Assembly (NCBI GenBank): GCA_041398905.1
Contig: JAWKTV010000001.1
Span: 124,001-188,000 of the forward strand
DNA: 64,000 nucleotides
Direction: 5' to 3'
Source of the DNA: JAWKTV01 sp041398905
GTDB taxonomy: Bacteria > Planctomycetota > Planctomycetia > Planctomycetales > Planctomycetaceae
The position numbers were made by a program, and so were the translations under genes. Numbering within the stretch: position 1 is the first letter of the stretch; the number at the start of each line of letters is the position of its first letter. Of the stretch, positions 50,854 through 60,311 are shown piece by piece. The notes under the pieces were generated by a model, which worked only from the letters and a program-made list of their open reading frames with translations, had not been told where the DNA came from and ran no database searches.

Positions 50854-50968
50854 TGAACTCCCATTCGCCCGCTCCCGCTGATACTGACGCTCCTCGCAAC
50901 GGCGGCATCTTTGGTGCTGCTGTGGGGCACCGGCGTGCCGCTGGGTGTGCCCGGAGAGTGGGAGTGGC
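50854..50968 (+). repeat. Direct duplication, copy 1
   Basis: 115 bp matching copy 2 (53149-53263) with the last 84 bp identical and five mismatches in the first 31. In copy 2 it is the N-terminal coding part of the polytopic membrane gene. Here it is truncated after GEWEW and runs to a stop. The two copies bracket the S74 gene and the 16-bp tandem repeat. Confidence 0.9.
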
Positions 50969-51072
50969 TGTCGGTGAGGGAATCGGAGGTCAGCCGCCAT
51001 TGAGAACTGCGTTCACCATCCCTCGTTCCAGCACCGGATGATCGTCGAAATGCGCGCCCCGCGCACGAAACA

Positions 51073-51103
51073 GCCCCCCGGTGGCAAACTGCGACCGGGG
51101 GGC
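51073..51103 (-). terminator. Putative terminator of the S74 gene
   Basis: A perfect 10-bp stem GCCCCCCGGT/ACCGGGGGGC with an 11-base loop, about 55 bp past the S74 stop. A second short hairpin TGTCGGC/GCCGACA lies at 51110-51130. The T-tract is weak (TGTTTCG). Confidence 0.55.
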
Positions 51104-51156
51104 CAAGGTTGTCGGCGAACGCTGCCGACAGTTTCAGTTGGTTCCGTACTCTTCGA

Positions 51157-52197
51157 CTACTTCGCGGCTTCGAGCGCGGCCAGTCGTTCGAGGACGGCGC
51201 TCAGTGTCGATTCCGTCTCCGCCTTGTCGGTTCGCAGCGTTTCCAGTTCGCGCTCTTGATCCTGCACGACCTTTGTGAGCGCGGCCACGATATCCATGCT
51301 GGAGAGGGTCTCGTGGTCGGGCATCGCGACCAGTTCGGGTGCATCTTCGGCGATGAAGCCGACCCGCAGATCACCCGGCTCCTGCTTGTAGGCGTAGGTC
51401 ACCGGTGCCAGAGACATCACCGCGTTCTTGGCCGCGTCGGACGAGAGCTCGATGATATCCTGCTTCAGCTTGCGGCTGCAGGCGTTGTTGAAGGTGGTGC
51501 CGTTGCAAGTCGCGTTCCCGACGCGCAGCAGGTCCGATGCGTTCGAGGTGCCGATCGAGACCCGATTGCCGGTGATCCGCATTGACTCCGTCAGCGCACC
51601 GCCGTTGGCGACGCGGAACTGGAAGATCCCCGTCCGGGTCGGATCGTTCGTATCGAGGACGCTACAGACGAATCGTCCCGCCACCCGCTGAGTGGTGGAG
51701 GACTGCAGCGCAAAGTCGAAACCGCACTGGTTCGCCGTGGATACGGGCGCGTTGTTTTCGAAGCCGACAACCGAGGTGCCGTTCGGCTTAGTTTCGGTGA
51801 ACTGGGCAATTCGGGTTGGCACCGGAGAGAGCCGCACGACGTGCAACGGGAAGTCCGCCTGAGTGTCGATTGGACTAATCGACCCGACACCGACGTTGCC
51901 GTTCGCATTGATGAACAGGCTGCCATTTGGCGCGCCACCGGGATTGATGCTGAACACCAGATTGCCCGTCGTTTCGTCTACGACATCAAAACCGAGAGTG
52001 TCCCCGAACAGCGTCCAGTCAGAACCGGCAACGTCCGTGTCGTCGAAATTGACCAGTGGATCACTACCTTGGATGTTCACGTTCGTTGCGGTCACGGGCC
52101 CTTGGGCCATTGCCGATGCCCCCACCGATGCGGCCAGGAATGCCGCCACAATACCGCTTCGCAATTGCCAAATCTGAAACAAGAACGTCTTTCGCAT
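51157..52197 (-). CDS. Secreted protein with C-terminal S74/intramolecular-chaperone-like domain
   Basis: A 346-residue exported protein with a signal (FLFQIWQLRSGIVAAFLAAS and onward) and a beta-rich passenger. The last 110 residues look like a peptidase S74 (endosialidase chaperone) domain: SRKLKQDIIELSSDAAKNAVMSLAPVTYAYK, GFIAEDAPELVAMPD, and a coiled-coil tail with ERELETLRTDKAETESTL. The usual cleavage Ser-Asp of phage S74 is CS here, so self-cleavage is doubtful. AGGAG 7 bases before the ATG fixes the start (an ATG 15 bases earlier lies inside this signal). Confidence 0.75.
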   Translation of the reverse strand: MRKTFLFQIWQLRSGIVAAFLAASVGASAMAQGPVTATNVNIQGSDPLVNFDDTDVAGSDWTLFGDTLGFDVVDETTGNLVFSINPGGAPNGSLFINANGNVGVGSISPIDTQADFPLHVVRLSPVPTRIAQFTETKPNGTSVVGFENNAPVSTANQCGFDFALQSSTTQRVAGRFVCSVLDTNDPTRTGIFQFRVANGGALTESMRITGNRVSIGTSNASDLLRVGNATCNGTTFNNACSRKLKQDIIELSSDAAKNAVMSLAPVTYAYKQEPGDLRVGFIAEDAPELVAMPDHETLSSMDIVAALTKVVQDQERELETLRTDKAETESTLSAVLERLAALEAAK

Positions 52198-53148
52198 TAG
52201 CTGTCTCCTCATGTTGAATCGCGCTCTTTCGACGTGGGCGTCACTCAATCGTGGCACCAGCATCACCCGCAGCGCACCAATTGATCGGACGACCATCGCC
52301 CAATCCGCCACTTCGTTACGAATGGCGTCGCTCGACGACACCCCGAGCCATCATGGAACGCACCAGCCGCCAAGCTCCGTCGCTGATGCCGACCCCGTAT
52401 GGCTGCAACTAGCCGCTACTCAAAGCAATCCTCGGCGTTGCCTCTGGCGGCAACCAAACGGCACATCAAACTACCGCTGCATGACCTGCTGCGACCCTGC
52501 CCTGGTCAGCGAAATCCGTCTCGAACTCGGATCCAAATAAGCGATTCAGCCATCAAGCGATTCAGCCATCAAGCGATTCAGCCATCAAGCGATTCGGCCA
52601 TCAAGCGACTCGGCCGTTCGGGGCGATCCTAGCTGGCAGTCAATGCCATTGCAACTCACTTGCGACGCGTCATTGCAGCAAAACGATCGAACGTTTCGCT
52701 GCACTTCCCCGCTTCATGCCCCCGAAGACGCATCAGAACGCATCAGCGGCGGGTTCATCCGATGGCGAGGTTGCAGTCCCCGACACCAGCCATCGGTCCC
52801 GTTCCGATGCCCATGTCAGCCATTGCCGCTCCTTTCGATCACGACGTGTTTCCGCGTCAAGGTAGTTGCGGGTCCTCAAGTGCGAATCGTCAGATGGCAG
52901 GCCACTCGGCTGGTCGGACGCGCTCCAGATCGGCTGTGAACGCTGGTGAGTTCTGTGAACGTTAACGCCCGGCGCGTCGGTGAAGTCGCGGGGAGGATTT
53001 GGCAATCTCTCGCTCCTCACCGGCGTACCTCGCAGATCAAGTTCTCGCGTTGCACTGTTCCTTGCGGAGCGAGTCGCAACAGGGAAGAGATACCATCGCG
53101 ACCCCGGACCCGGTAACTTGGCGGACCGTTCCAGCACCCTGCACGGAT
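52198..53148. other. Intergenic region with a 16-bp tandem repeat
   Basis: About 950 bp upstream of the S74 gene. It holds the S74 start signal, the five-unit 16-bp tandem repeat (separate entry) and otherwise no recognised gene. It ends at copy 2 of the duplication. Confidence 0.5.
52539..52618. repeat. Tandem repeat, five 16-bp units
   Basis: Units read AAGCGATTCAGCCATC three times exactly, then once with A-to-G at the tenth base, then a last degenerate copy. The period is not a multiple of three and no gene covers it, so it is a non-coding tandem array rather than a protein repeat. Copy number may vary between strains. Confidence 0.95.
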
Positions 53149-53263
53149 TGAACTCCCATCCGCCTGCTCCCGCTGACATTGACGCTCCTCGCAACGGCGG
53201 CATCTTTGGTGCTGCTGTGGGGCACCGGCGTGCCGCTGGGTGTGCCCGGAGAGTGGGAGTGGC
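53149..53263 (+). repeat. Direct duplication, copy 2
   Basis: The presumed source copy: it encodes the first transmembrane segment of the membrane protein at 53.2-54.8 kb. It shares 84 contiguous identical bases with copy 1. See copy 1 and the finding for interpretation. Confidence 0.9.
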
Positions 53264-54776
53264 CGCGGCTGAGCTACTCCGATCATGGGATCGCGCTCGC
53301 GGCGATCATGGTGGGCCTGAGTGCGGCGGCGTACGTCGGCTTCGCGTGGCTGGCGGAGCGGGGGCTGGAGTCGGCCGGGCGGCTGGGGATGTTCCTGCGA
53401 CTGATGGGGCTTGTCGTCGTCGGCTTCGGCTGGCTGTGGGGAGTGCAGGGTGCGGCGATCGACGGGATCGGACTGGGGAAGTCCTCGTACGTGCTGTTCT
53501 ATCCCGGGCCTTCGGGCTACTTCTGGCGGGCACGGTATGTCGAGACGTCCCTGCCGACGCTGCTGTCGGGCTATGAGGAGCTGCTCGCAGAACGGGACTA
53601 TCTGCACATCGGCACGCACCCTCCGGGGTTGATTGCCGGCTGGTGGTTGTTGCTGGATGTCTGTCATCAATCGCCGGGTCTGGTCGCTGCCGCTGAGGCA
53701 ACGATGCCCGAGAGCGTCGCCAACTCGTTCGAGCTGATTCGCTCCTCTGTGCGGCGGGACGGCCGCGAATTCAACCGGGCCGATGCCGCCTGCCTGTGGA
53801 TCGGCATTCTGGGGACTCAAGGGCTGGCGGCGCTGACGGTGGTGCCGCTCTACCTGTGGTTGCGGCTCCGCGCGTCGCGGCGGGTCGCGTGGTGGACGGT
53901 GCTGTTCTGGCCATTGGTGCCGGCGGTCGCGGTCTTTCTGCCGAAGTCCGACGTCCTCTTTCCCTGCCTGGGGATGTTGACCGCGTGGTCGTGGCGGTGG
54001 GCCTGGCTGCGTGGTCACCTGTGGCCGGGGCTGCTGGCGGGGTTGACGTTCGCCGCGGGTATGTTGCTCAGCCTGGCGTTTCTGCCGATCGCCGCGCTGA
54101 TCGGCGTGCAGACGTTGTGCGATGGCTGGCCGGGCAGCGGGCGGGGCGACGCCGGCGTAAAGCCACCCGACGCCGGTGCGAATCCACGCGGGCCGGTCCG
54201 CTGGTCGCTGGTCTCCCTGCTGCTCGTCGCGGGACTCATCGGTTTCGCGTTGCCCGTCGCGGGAATGTTGCGAGCCGGCGTGAATCTGCTGAATGTCTGG
54301 CGACTCAATTTCGAGAACCACGCGCTGTTCTACGACCACAACGTCCGCACATGGTGGAAGTGGGTGCTGGTCAATCCGCTGGAACTGGCGTTGGCGGTCG
54401 GCGTGCCCGTGCTGAGTATCGCCATTGTGAGCGGAATGACATCGAGGCCGCGTTCCCGGTTCGACTGGTCCGGGCTGCGGAGTTCGGGCGGGTTGGCAGT
54501 GGCGATTGTGTGGGGGCTGCTGTGGCTGTCCGGCAAGAACATGGGCGAGGCGGGCCGACTGTGGATCTGCCTGATGCCCTGGGTGGTGGCGGCCGGCAGC
54601 GGCTGCTGGTCGCGAATGACGGACGACCGCAGCGTCGCGCCGCTCCCCAACACTCTCGACGCCGCGTCTCCCCGCCGCCTTGGACCCGCTGGGTGCTGCT
54701 GGCCGCGCAGCTCGTGGTGAGCGCGCTGACCGTCTTGTGCGTCGACGGCTTCCAGTTGTCGCGATTCGGGCAGTAG
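53179..54776 (+). CDS. Polytopic membrane protein, GT-C-like, C-terminal frameshift
   Basis: A roughly 530-residue protein with ten or so hydrophobic segments. The loop HIGTHPPGLIAGWWLL contains a GTHPPG sequence that recurs in planctomycete glycosyltransferase-like membrane proteins, so a GT-C-type lipid-linked sugar transferase is possible but unproven. As written it ends with an aberrant tail at 54720. Adding one C at 54670-54673 restores PPPWTRWVLLAAQLVVSALTV with stop at 54776. The start is uncertain: TTG at 53179 is the first usable codon after an in-frame TGA at 53149. Confidence 0.62.
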
Positions 54777-55028
54777 CGGTGCTTCCTTCCAGCGGTCCGA
54801 CTGTCCGCCTCCGGTCGGTCGGTTCATTGCCCTGGCGGGTGCGTGAGGATGCTTGCTGACCAAACGAATGACGGGTGACGGGCGTCAATCAGAAGATGCG
54901 AGAGCGACGGTTCGCCGGCGGAGGATCACCGTCGCACCACTGTCCGGAAGGCGGACAGCGACGAGGGCTATGCCAGGGTGGCGGGCGACTCTGGAAAGTT
55001 GACGACGTCACACCCTAACATCGCCGAC

Positions 55029-55940
55029 ATGACCGACTCCGATACATCATCGATCAAGACGCTGGCCATCGCAGGCGTGGGGCTGCTGGGTGGTTCGCTC
55101 GCCCTGGCGTGCAAATCGCGCGGGCTGGTCCAGCGGGTGCTGGGAGTCGGTCGCAATGTCGAGCGTCTCGTCGCCGCGGAGGCGGCCGGTGTGATTGACG
55201 GCGTCGTCCAACAGGACTCCGACCTGTCAGAGGTCGACCTGCTGGTGGTCTGCACACCGGTTGACCGGATCGCGGCGGATGTCGTCCACTTCTCCCGGCA
55301 GTTGCCGGCTCAAGCGACGATCACCGACGTTGGCAGCACGAAGGGGGCGATTTGTCGGGCCGTGTCCGATGACGCGCGGGCGGACGCGATGTTCGTCGGC
55401 TCTCATCCGATCGCTGGTTCCGACAAGCAGGGCTGGGAGCATGCTCAGGCCGATCTGTTCGTCGATCGACTCTGCCTGTTGACGCCGACCGCCGGGACGG
55501 ATGCGTCGCGGACGCAGCAGGTCGCGCGGCTCTGGCGGGCGGTTGGGATGCGAACTCGGACCTGCGACCCCGACGAACATGACGACCGGCTGGCGACGAC
55601 GAGTCACCTGCCGCATGCGATCGCCGCCGCGCTGGTCGCCACGCTGACCGACGCGCAGGCGCCGCTCATCGGCAAAGGATTTCTCGACACCACGCGGATT
55701 GCCGGCGGCGACGCTGCGATCTGGACGCCCATTTTCATCGAGAACTCGGCCGCCCTGCTGGAGGCGATCGACAGTTTTCGTCTGCACCTTGAGGACTTGC
55801 GGGAGGCGATCGACGATCGCGATGCGAAGTTTCTGACAGAGCTGCTGACGGACGCCGCGGAGCGTCGCCGCGCGATCGGACAGCGGGACGTGGCCGAGTC
55901 CGCCGAGCGGAGTTCCGACGAGGCGGGAGGCTCCCGTTGA
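55029..55940 (+). CDS. tyrA: Prephenate dehydrogenase (TyrA family)
   Basis: Tyrosine synthesis: prephenate plus NAD+ to 4-hydroxyphenylpyruvate and CO2 (or arogenate to tyrosine). The 303-residue protein has a Rossmann N-terminus IAGVGLLGGSLALACK and VVCTPVDRIAADVV, the signature ITDVGSTKGAI, the substrate loop FVGSHPIAGSDKQGWEHA and the C-terminal SHLPHAIAAALVATL with GKGFLDTTRIAGGDAAIW. There is no ACT domain. The ATG at 55029 is used; the longer GTG frame has no counterpart. The next gene overlaps by 4 bp. Confidence 0.9.
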   Translation: MTDSDTSSIKTLAIAGVGLLGGSLALACKSRGLVQRVLGVGRNVERLVAAEAAGVIDGVVQQDSDLSEVDLLVVCTPVDRIAADVVHFSRQLPAQATITDVGSTKGAICRAVSDDARADAMFVGSHPIAGSDKQGWEHAQADLFVDRLCLLTPTAGTDASRTQQVARLWRAVGMRTRTCDPDEHDDRLATTSHLPHAIAAALVATLTDAQAPLIGKGFLDTTRIAGGDAAIWTPIFIENSAALLEAIDSFRLHLEDLREAIDDRDAKFLTELLTDAAERRRAIGQRDVAESAERSSDEAGGSR

Positions 55941-57307
55941 CCGATCCGGAACCGCTGGCCACTGCGCAGTCGGCCGACGATCGCCGTGCGGAGATCGCCC
56001 GTAACGAGCCGCGGAACCTGCTGGTGTTCGCGTGCTACGAAATCGTCTTTCGCATCGCGTGGATCTTCAAAACGGAGAGCGTGATCGTACCGGCGTTCGT
56101 CGATGCCCTGACCGGTGGTGCGGGCACGGTGCGAGGCTGGCTGCCGATGCTCGCGCGTGTCGGCCAATCGCTCCCCCCGTTGTTCTATTCCGACCGCCTC
56201 CGCGACCAGCCGCTCAAAGCGAAGCTGCTTCGTCTCACGACGACGCTGATGGCGCTGCCGACAGCGGCCATCGCCTGGATCGCGTTGGCGGCGGACGGTG
56301 GACCACAGCCCTGGATGGCGATCGCCTTCCTGGGACTGCATGTGCTGTTCTTCTCGGTGACGGGCATTAACCAGTTGTGCGTCGGCACGCTGCACGGCAA
56401 GCTGCTGCGGGCGGATCGACGTGGCCGGCTGATGTGGCTGGGCGGGGTGATCGGCCCGATTCTCGCGATCGCCGCCGCCTGGTGGTTACTGGGGGACTGG
56501 CTGGAGGGTGACAGCCCCGCCCGATTCATGCCGATCTTCACGTTCACCGCGGCCGGCTTCATCGCCGGATCATTGATCGCGCTGTTGGTCAAGGAGCCGG
56601 TCGACGTGCTGTCGAGTGAACCGCGGCAGTCGCCGCTGAAGCTGCTGAAGGGGGCGTTCTGGGTCTACCGCTCCGACTCCGGCTTCCGTCGCGCCGCCAA
56701 CGTCGTGATGCTGCTGACGACCATTGTGATTCTGTTTCCGCACTTCCAGTGGCTCGCGCGCAAAACGCTGGGGGCGGAGAGCCAGCGGCTGATGGTGTGG
56801 GTGGTCGCACAGAACATCGGTGTGGCGTGCTTCAGCCCGTTCTGCGGCTCGCTGGCGGACCGGTCCGGCAACCGGATCGTGCTGCGATTGCAATGCGTGG
56901 TGCTGGCGATCGCGCCGCTGCTCGCCCTGTTCATCGCCGGCCCCCTCCATGCCTGGTATCCCGAGACGCGCTTGTACTGGGTGGTGTTCGTCCTGTTGGG
57001 CATGGCCCCGGTGACGATGCGGACCATCACAAACTACACGCTCGAACTCGTCCAGCCGGAGCTGCACCCGTTGTACCTCAGCACCATGCGGATCTGTTTT
57101 CTGATCCCCTTCGTGTTCGCCCCGGCGGCCGGTTGGCTGCTCGACATCTCCGAGGCCGATCCGTACCGGGGTGCGTGCTGGCTGTTCAGCGGCATCAGCC
57201 TGCTGGTGGCGATCGCGGGTGCGTTGACGTTCCGCATGATTGAGCCACGCTGGATAGCCGCAGCCGGGACCAGCAATTCCGCCGGCGAGGCACGAGTCGA
57301 GTCCTGA
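55937..57307 (+). CDS. MFS-type membrane transporter
   Basis: A 456-residue protein with about 12 hydrophobic segments, starting at TTG that overlaps the tyrA stop (TTGA). An LADRSGNRIVLRL loop between helices is the MFS-typical basic/acidic signature. No substrate indication. The 4-bp overlap implies translational coupling to tyrA, which may only reflect operon position. Confidence 0.75.
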   Translation: MTDPEPLATAQSADDRRAEIARNEPRNLLVFACYEIVFRIAWIFKTESVIVPAFVDALTGGAGTVRGWLPMLARVGQSLPPLFYSDRLRDQPLKAKLLRLTTTLMALPTAAIAWIALAADGGPQPWMAIAFLGLHVLFFSVTGINQLCVGTLHGKLLRADRRGRLMWLGGVIGPILAIAAAWWLLGDWLEGDSPARFMPIFTFTAAGFIAGSLIALLVKEPVDVLSSEPRQSPLKLLKGAFWVYRSDSGFRRAANVVMLLTTIVILFPHFQWLARKTLGAESQRLMVWVVAQNIGVACFSPFCGSLADRSGNRIVLRLQCVVLAIAPLLALFIAGPLHAWYPETRLYWVVFVLLGMAPVTMRTITNYTLELVQPELHPLYLSTMRICFLIPFVFAPAAGWLLDISEADPYRGACWLFSGISLLVAIAGALTFRMIEPRWIAAAGTSNSAGEARVES

Positions 57308-57357
57308 GCATCGAACGCCGCCGACTCGGCGGGTGGCCAGGGTGCCCCGCGACAGCG

Positions 57358-57398
57358 GAAGCCCCCCGACGATGCGCGCATTCCCTCCCGGGGGCTTC
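57358..57398 (+). terminator. Possible terminator hairpin
   Basis: A 9-bp perfect stem GAAGCCCCC/GGGGGCTTC with a 23-base loop, about 50 bp past the MFS gene stop. The following sequence is not T-rich, so it may be a simple hairpin. Confidence 0.4.
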
Positions 57399-57558
57399 GT
57401 TCGGAGCGCCCCCGCCACACCACGCATCATGAGTCACCGGATCTCCCTGAGCGGCGTGCGTCCCCGACGGTCGCGCACCGCCCCCTGCCTGGCACACTGT
57501 CAGCGGACCGCGCTGCGCGAACCGCCGCAGCACGGCCGGCAGCCTTCGCGTCGTTGGG

Positions 57559-57798
57559 TTATGCACCGTCCCAGCGGGTTTCGGCGTCGTACGCTTCGTA
57601 GAGGACGTTGCCATCCAGGTCGCGAACCTGCACGGGCTGACCGCTCCGCGCATGGACCGACTCCGCGGCGGAGCAGACATCCTCGAACGCCCGTTCGGTT
57701 TCGGTCTCGAACCACTGACCGCTGGCGTGAATGGCGATGATCAGCGGACCGGTCGTCGTTGGAATCTGGATCCTGCGGGTCGAGTGCAGTACGGACAT
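57559..57798 (-). CDS. Small conserved-type protein of unknown function
   Basis: A 79-residue protein: STRRIQIPTTTGPLIIAIHASGQWF, then ERAFEDVCSAAESV, then VQVRDLDGNVLYEAYDAETRWDGA. The order of two strands, helix and strand hints at a compact domain. No motif. A longer TTG-start frame exists; the ATG at 57798 is preferred. Confidence 0.5.
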   Translation of the reverse strand: MSVLHSTRRIQIPTTTGPLIIAIHASGQWFETETERAFEDVCSAAESVHARSGQPVQVRDLDGNVLYEAYDAETRWDGA

Positions 57799-57951
57799 GG
57801 GAAGCTCTCGGTGGTTCAATCAGAAGCTCGGCCATGAAGTCTTGTTCGGTTATCGACGGATCGCGGTTCCAAACCGGTGGATTCGCATGTTTCTCCCCTG
57901 CTACGATCCGCACAACCTGTCCAATGTGCCCGTCCTCGCTCCGGACACCCC

Positions 57952-58572
57952 ATGATCGAAACGCTCATCGAACTGTTGAAGGCCCACTGGCTGGAGATCG
58001 CGACTGCGCTCGCCTCGGCGGGCATCGGCTGGTTCTTCGGTCATCGCAAGGCCCGGCAGGCATGGCGGAAGAAGGAGTTCCTCGATCGACTGAACGTTTC
58101 CCTCAACACGCTTCATGACGGCAAGCTGCTCATCCGCACGCTGCTGGAGAAGCGGTGCGAGGACATCTTCCTCAACAAGGTCGCCTCGGAGACGGTGTTG
58201 AAGGCCGCAGGACAAACGACCTCGAGCGACTCGCTGCTGCCGCTCCCCCCGGCCGACTACTGGTACTACCTCAACGCCGTCCTCAACGAGATCTCGGAGA
58301 AGTTCGCCGACGGTTTGCTCCGCCGCGACCTGGGGATACCGGTTCGCGGCGAGACCTATCTCGTCTGCATCACGTGTGAGTGCGCGGGAGCGATGCGGAC
58401 TCGCAAACTGCGGGCGATGCTGGTGCAGAAACGCGTCCTGCAGCAGTTGCCCGCGGAGCCGCCCCGATTCGAGCGAGAAGAACACAGCACCCGCTGGCAG
58501 ACACTGCGGCAACTGGCGACCAGCTACGCCAGCCAGCCCGAACGTTTTCTGGAGTTGGAACTATGCGCCTGA
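57952..58572 (+). CDS. Membrane-anchored protein of unknown function
   Basis: A 206-residue protein with one N-terminal hydrophobic segment (HWLEIATALASAGIGWFFGH) followed by a basic helix (RKARQAWRKKEFLDRL), then a soluble domain including PADYWYYLNAVLNEISEKFADG and VCITCECAG. No family recognised. The stop lies within the first codons of the sulfatase start (overlap of 10 bp). Confidence 0.6.
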   Translation: MIETLIELLKAHWLEIATALASAGIGWFFGHRKARQAWRKKEFLDRLNVSLNTLHDGKLLIRTLLEKRCEDIFLNKVASETVLKAAGQTTSSDSLLPLPPADYWYYLNAVLNEISEKFADGLLRRDLGIPVRGETYLVCITCECAGAMRTRKLRAMLVQKRVLQQLPAEPPRFEREEHSTRWQTLRQLATSYASQPERFLELELCA

Positions 58573-60173
58573 GAAATCTGACCATCCCGAACATGACTCG
58601 CGCCGCTCAAGCATCTCGACCGCAGGCACGCCGCCGTCGACAAGGTTCGCGGACCCGAGCGCGCACACTCGCCGCGATCGCGTGGCTGACCTGCCTGACG
58701 CTGCTGATGGCCGAACGAGTCCGCGCGGATGACGCCCCCCCCGCCAGGCCTAACGTGCTGTTCATCGCCATCGACGACCTCAACGACTGGGTCGAGCCGC
58801 TTGGCGGGCATCCCCAGGTCCAGACACCCCACATGACCCGCCTCGCCGCGCGCGGCGTCAACTTCACCAACGCCCATTGCCAGTCACCGCTGTGCAACCC
58901 CTGTCGCACCAGCCTGATGACTGGCCTCCGGCCGTCCACCACCGGCGTTTATTGCCTCGCTCCCTGGTTTCGCGAGGTCGAGCCGCTGAAGGATGTCGTG
59001 ACTCTCTCGCAGCACTTCACCAGCAACGGCTACCACACCTACACCACTGGCAAGATCTTCCACGGCGGCTACCCGCCCAAGCCGCAGCGCGAACGCGAGT
59101 TCACCCACTGGGGTGTCCCCTCCGCAGTCGGTGCCCGGCCGGAACAGAAGCTCGTCACCACGCCCGGCGGCAACCATCCCCTGGTCGACTGGGGAACCTT
59201 CCCGCACCGCGACGAAGACAAAGGCGATTACAAAGTCGCCTCGTGGGCGGTCCAGCAACTCGAAGGCGAACTGCCCGAGCCGTTCTTCCTGTCGGTCGGT
59301 TTCTTTCTGCCCCATGTCCCCTGTTACGCCACGCAGAAGTGGTTCGATCTCTACCCGCTGGAGACGCTGCAGTTGCCGCCGGTCCTCGCCGGCGACCGCG
59401 ACGACACACCCGAGGTCTCCTGGTATCTGCACTGGAAACTCCCTGAAGTCCGGCTCTCGTGGCTGGAGGAGCAAGACCAGTGGAAGCCGCTGGTGCAGGC
59501 GTACCTCGCGTCGACGAGCTTCGTCGACAGTCAGGTTGGGCGGGTGCTCGACGCGCTCGAGGCGAGTGGTCATGCGGACGACACGATTGTCGTCCTCTGG
59601 TCCGACCACGGCTGGCATCTGGGTGAGAAGGCGATCACCGGCAAGAACACCCTCTGGGATCGCTCGACGCGGGTGCCGCTGATCTTCGCCGGGCCGGGCA
59701 TCGTCCAGGGACAGAAGTGCGCCGAGCCGGTCGAACTGCTCGACATCTATCCGACACTGGTCGAGCTGTGCTCCCTCCCCCAGCCGGCCATTCCGCCAGC
59801 GCTGCGCGAACGTGTGCGGGGGCTGGAGGGTGAGAGCCTCGTGCGATTGCTCCACGACCCCGCGAGCCACCGCAAGCGGCCGGCGATCACGACCCATAAC
59901 GTGGACAACCACGGCGTACGCACCCGCGACTGGCGATACATCCGCTATGCCGACGGCTCGGAGGAGTTGTACGACATGCGGAGCGATCCCAACGAGTGGC
60001 ACAACCTCGCCGGCGATCAGGCCCATGCGGCGACCGTGCAGGAACTCGCCCGCTGGCTGCCGCGGGTCAACATGCAGCCCGTGCCCGGCAGTGCGCACCG
60101 ACTGCTGGTCCGCGAGGGTGACGATTGGCTCTGGGAAGGGGAGCCGATCGATCCGAACGAAGCCGAGAAATAA
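58563..60173 (+). CDS. Secreted sulfatase, iduronate-2-sulfatase-like
   Basis: Hydrolyses sulfate esters, here probably of marine polysaccharides or glycosaminoglycans, after formylglycine maturation. The 536-residue protein has a signal at about 34-56 (TLAAIAWLTCLTLLMAERV). NVLFIAIDDLNDW supplies metal-binding Asp residues. The catalytic motif is CNPCR at about residues 111-115, and WSDHGWHLGEK follows. The motif matches C-x-P-x-R. The N-terminus before the signal is long and basic; a second ATG lies 30 bases downstream. It overlaps the previous gene slightly. Confidence 0.9.
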   Translation: MRLRNLTIPNMTRAAQASRPQARRRRQGSRTRARTLAAIAWLTCLTLLMAERVRADDAPPARPNVLFIAIDDLNDWVEPLGGHPQVQTPHMTRLAARGVNFTNAHCQSPLCNPCRTSLMTGLRPSTTGVYCLAPWFREVEPLKDVVTLSQHFTSNGYHTYTTGKIFHGGYPPKPQREREFTHWGVPSAVGARPEQKLVTTPGGNHPLVDWGTFPHRDEDKGDYKVASWAVQQLEGELPEPFFLSVGFFLPHVPCYATQKWFDLYPLETLQLPPVLAGDRDDTPEVSWYLHWKLPEVRLSWLEEQDQWKPLVQAYLASTSFVDSQVGRVLDALEASGHADDTIVVLWSDHGWHLGEKAITGKNTLWDRSTRVPLIFAGPGIVQGQKCAEPVELLDIYPTLVELCSLPQPAIPPALRERVRGLEGESLVRLLHDPASHRKRPAITTHNVDNHGVRTRDWRYIRYADGSEELYDMRSDPNEWHNLAGDQAHAATVQELARWLPRVNMQPVPGSAHRLLVREGDDWLWEGEPIDPNEAEK

Positions 60174-60311
60174 CGCGTCGCGGTCGCACTTTGCCGCCGC
60201 GAACGGGATACTGCGCGACAGGGTCGATCGAGTTCATCAACGAGCGGCCCGGCGACTCGCGACATCGTTCCCGGCCGCGTTCTTACCGTCAAACGTCCAG
60301 TCGGTCACATC

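Larger units (their letters stand above)
50691..51156. other. Intergenic region with a relic gene fragment
   Basis: About 465 bp holding copy 1 of the 115-bp duplication (a fragment of the membrane protein at 53.2 kb) and a hairpin pair serving the minus-strand S74 gene. No intact gene. Confidence 0.6.
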
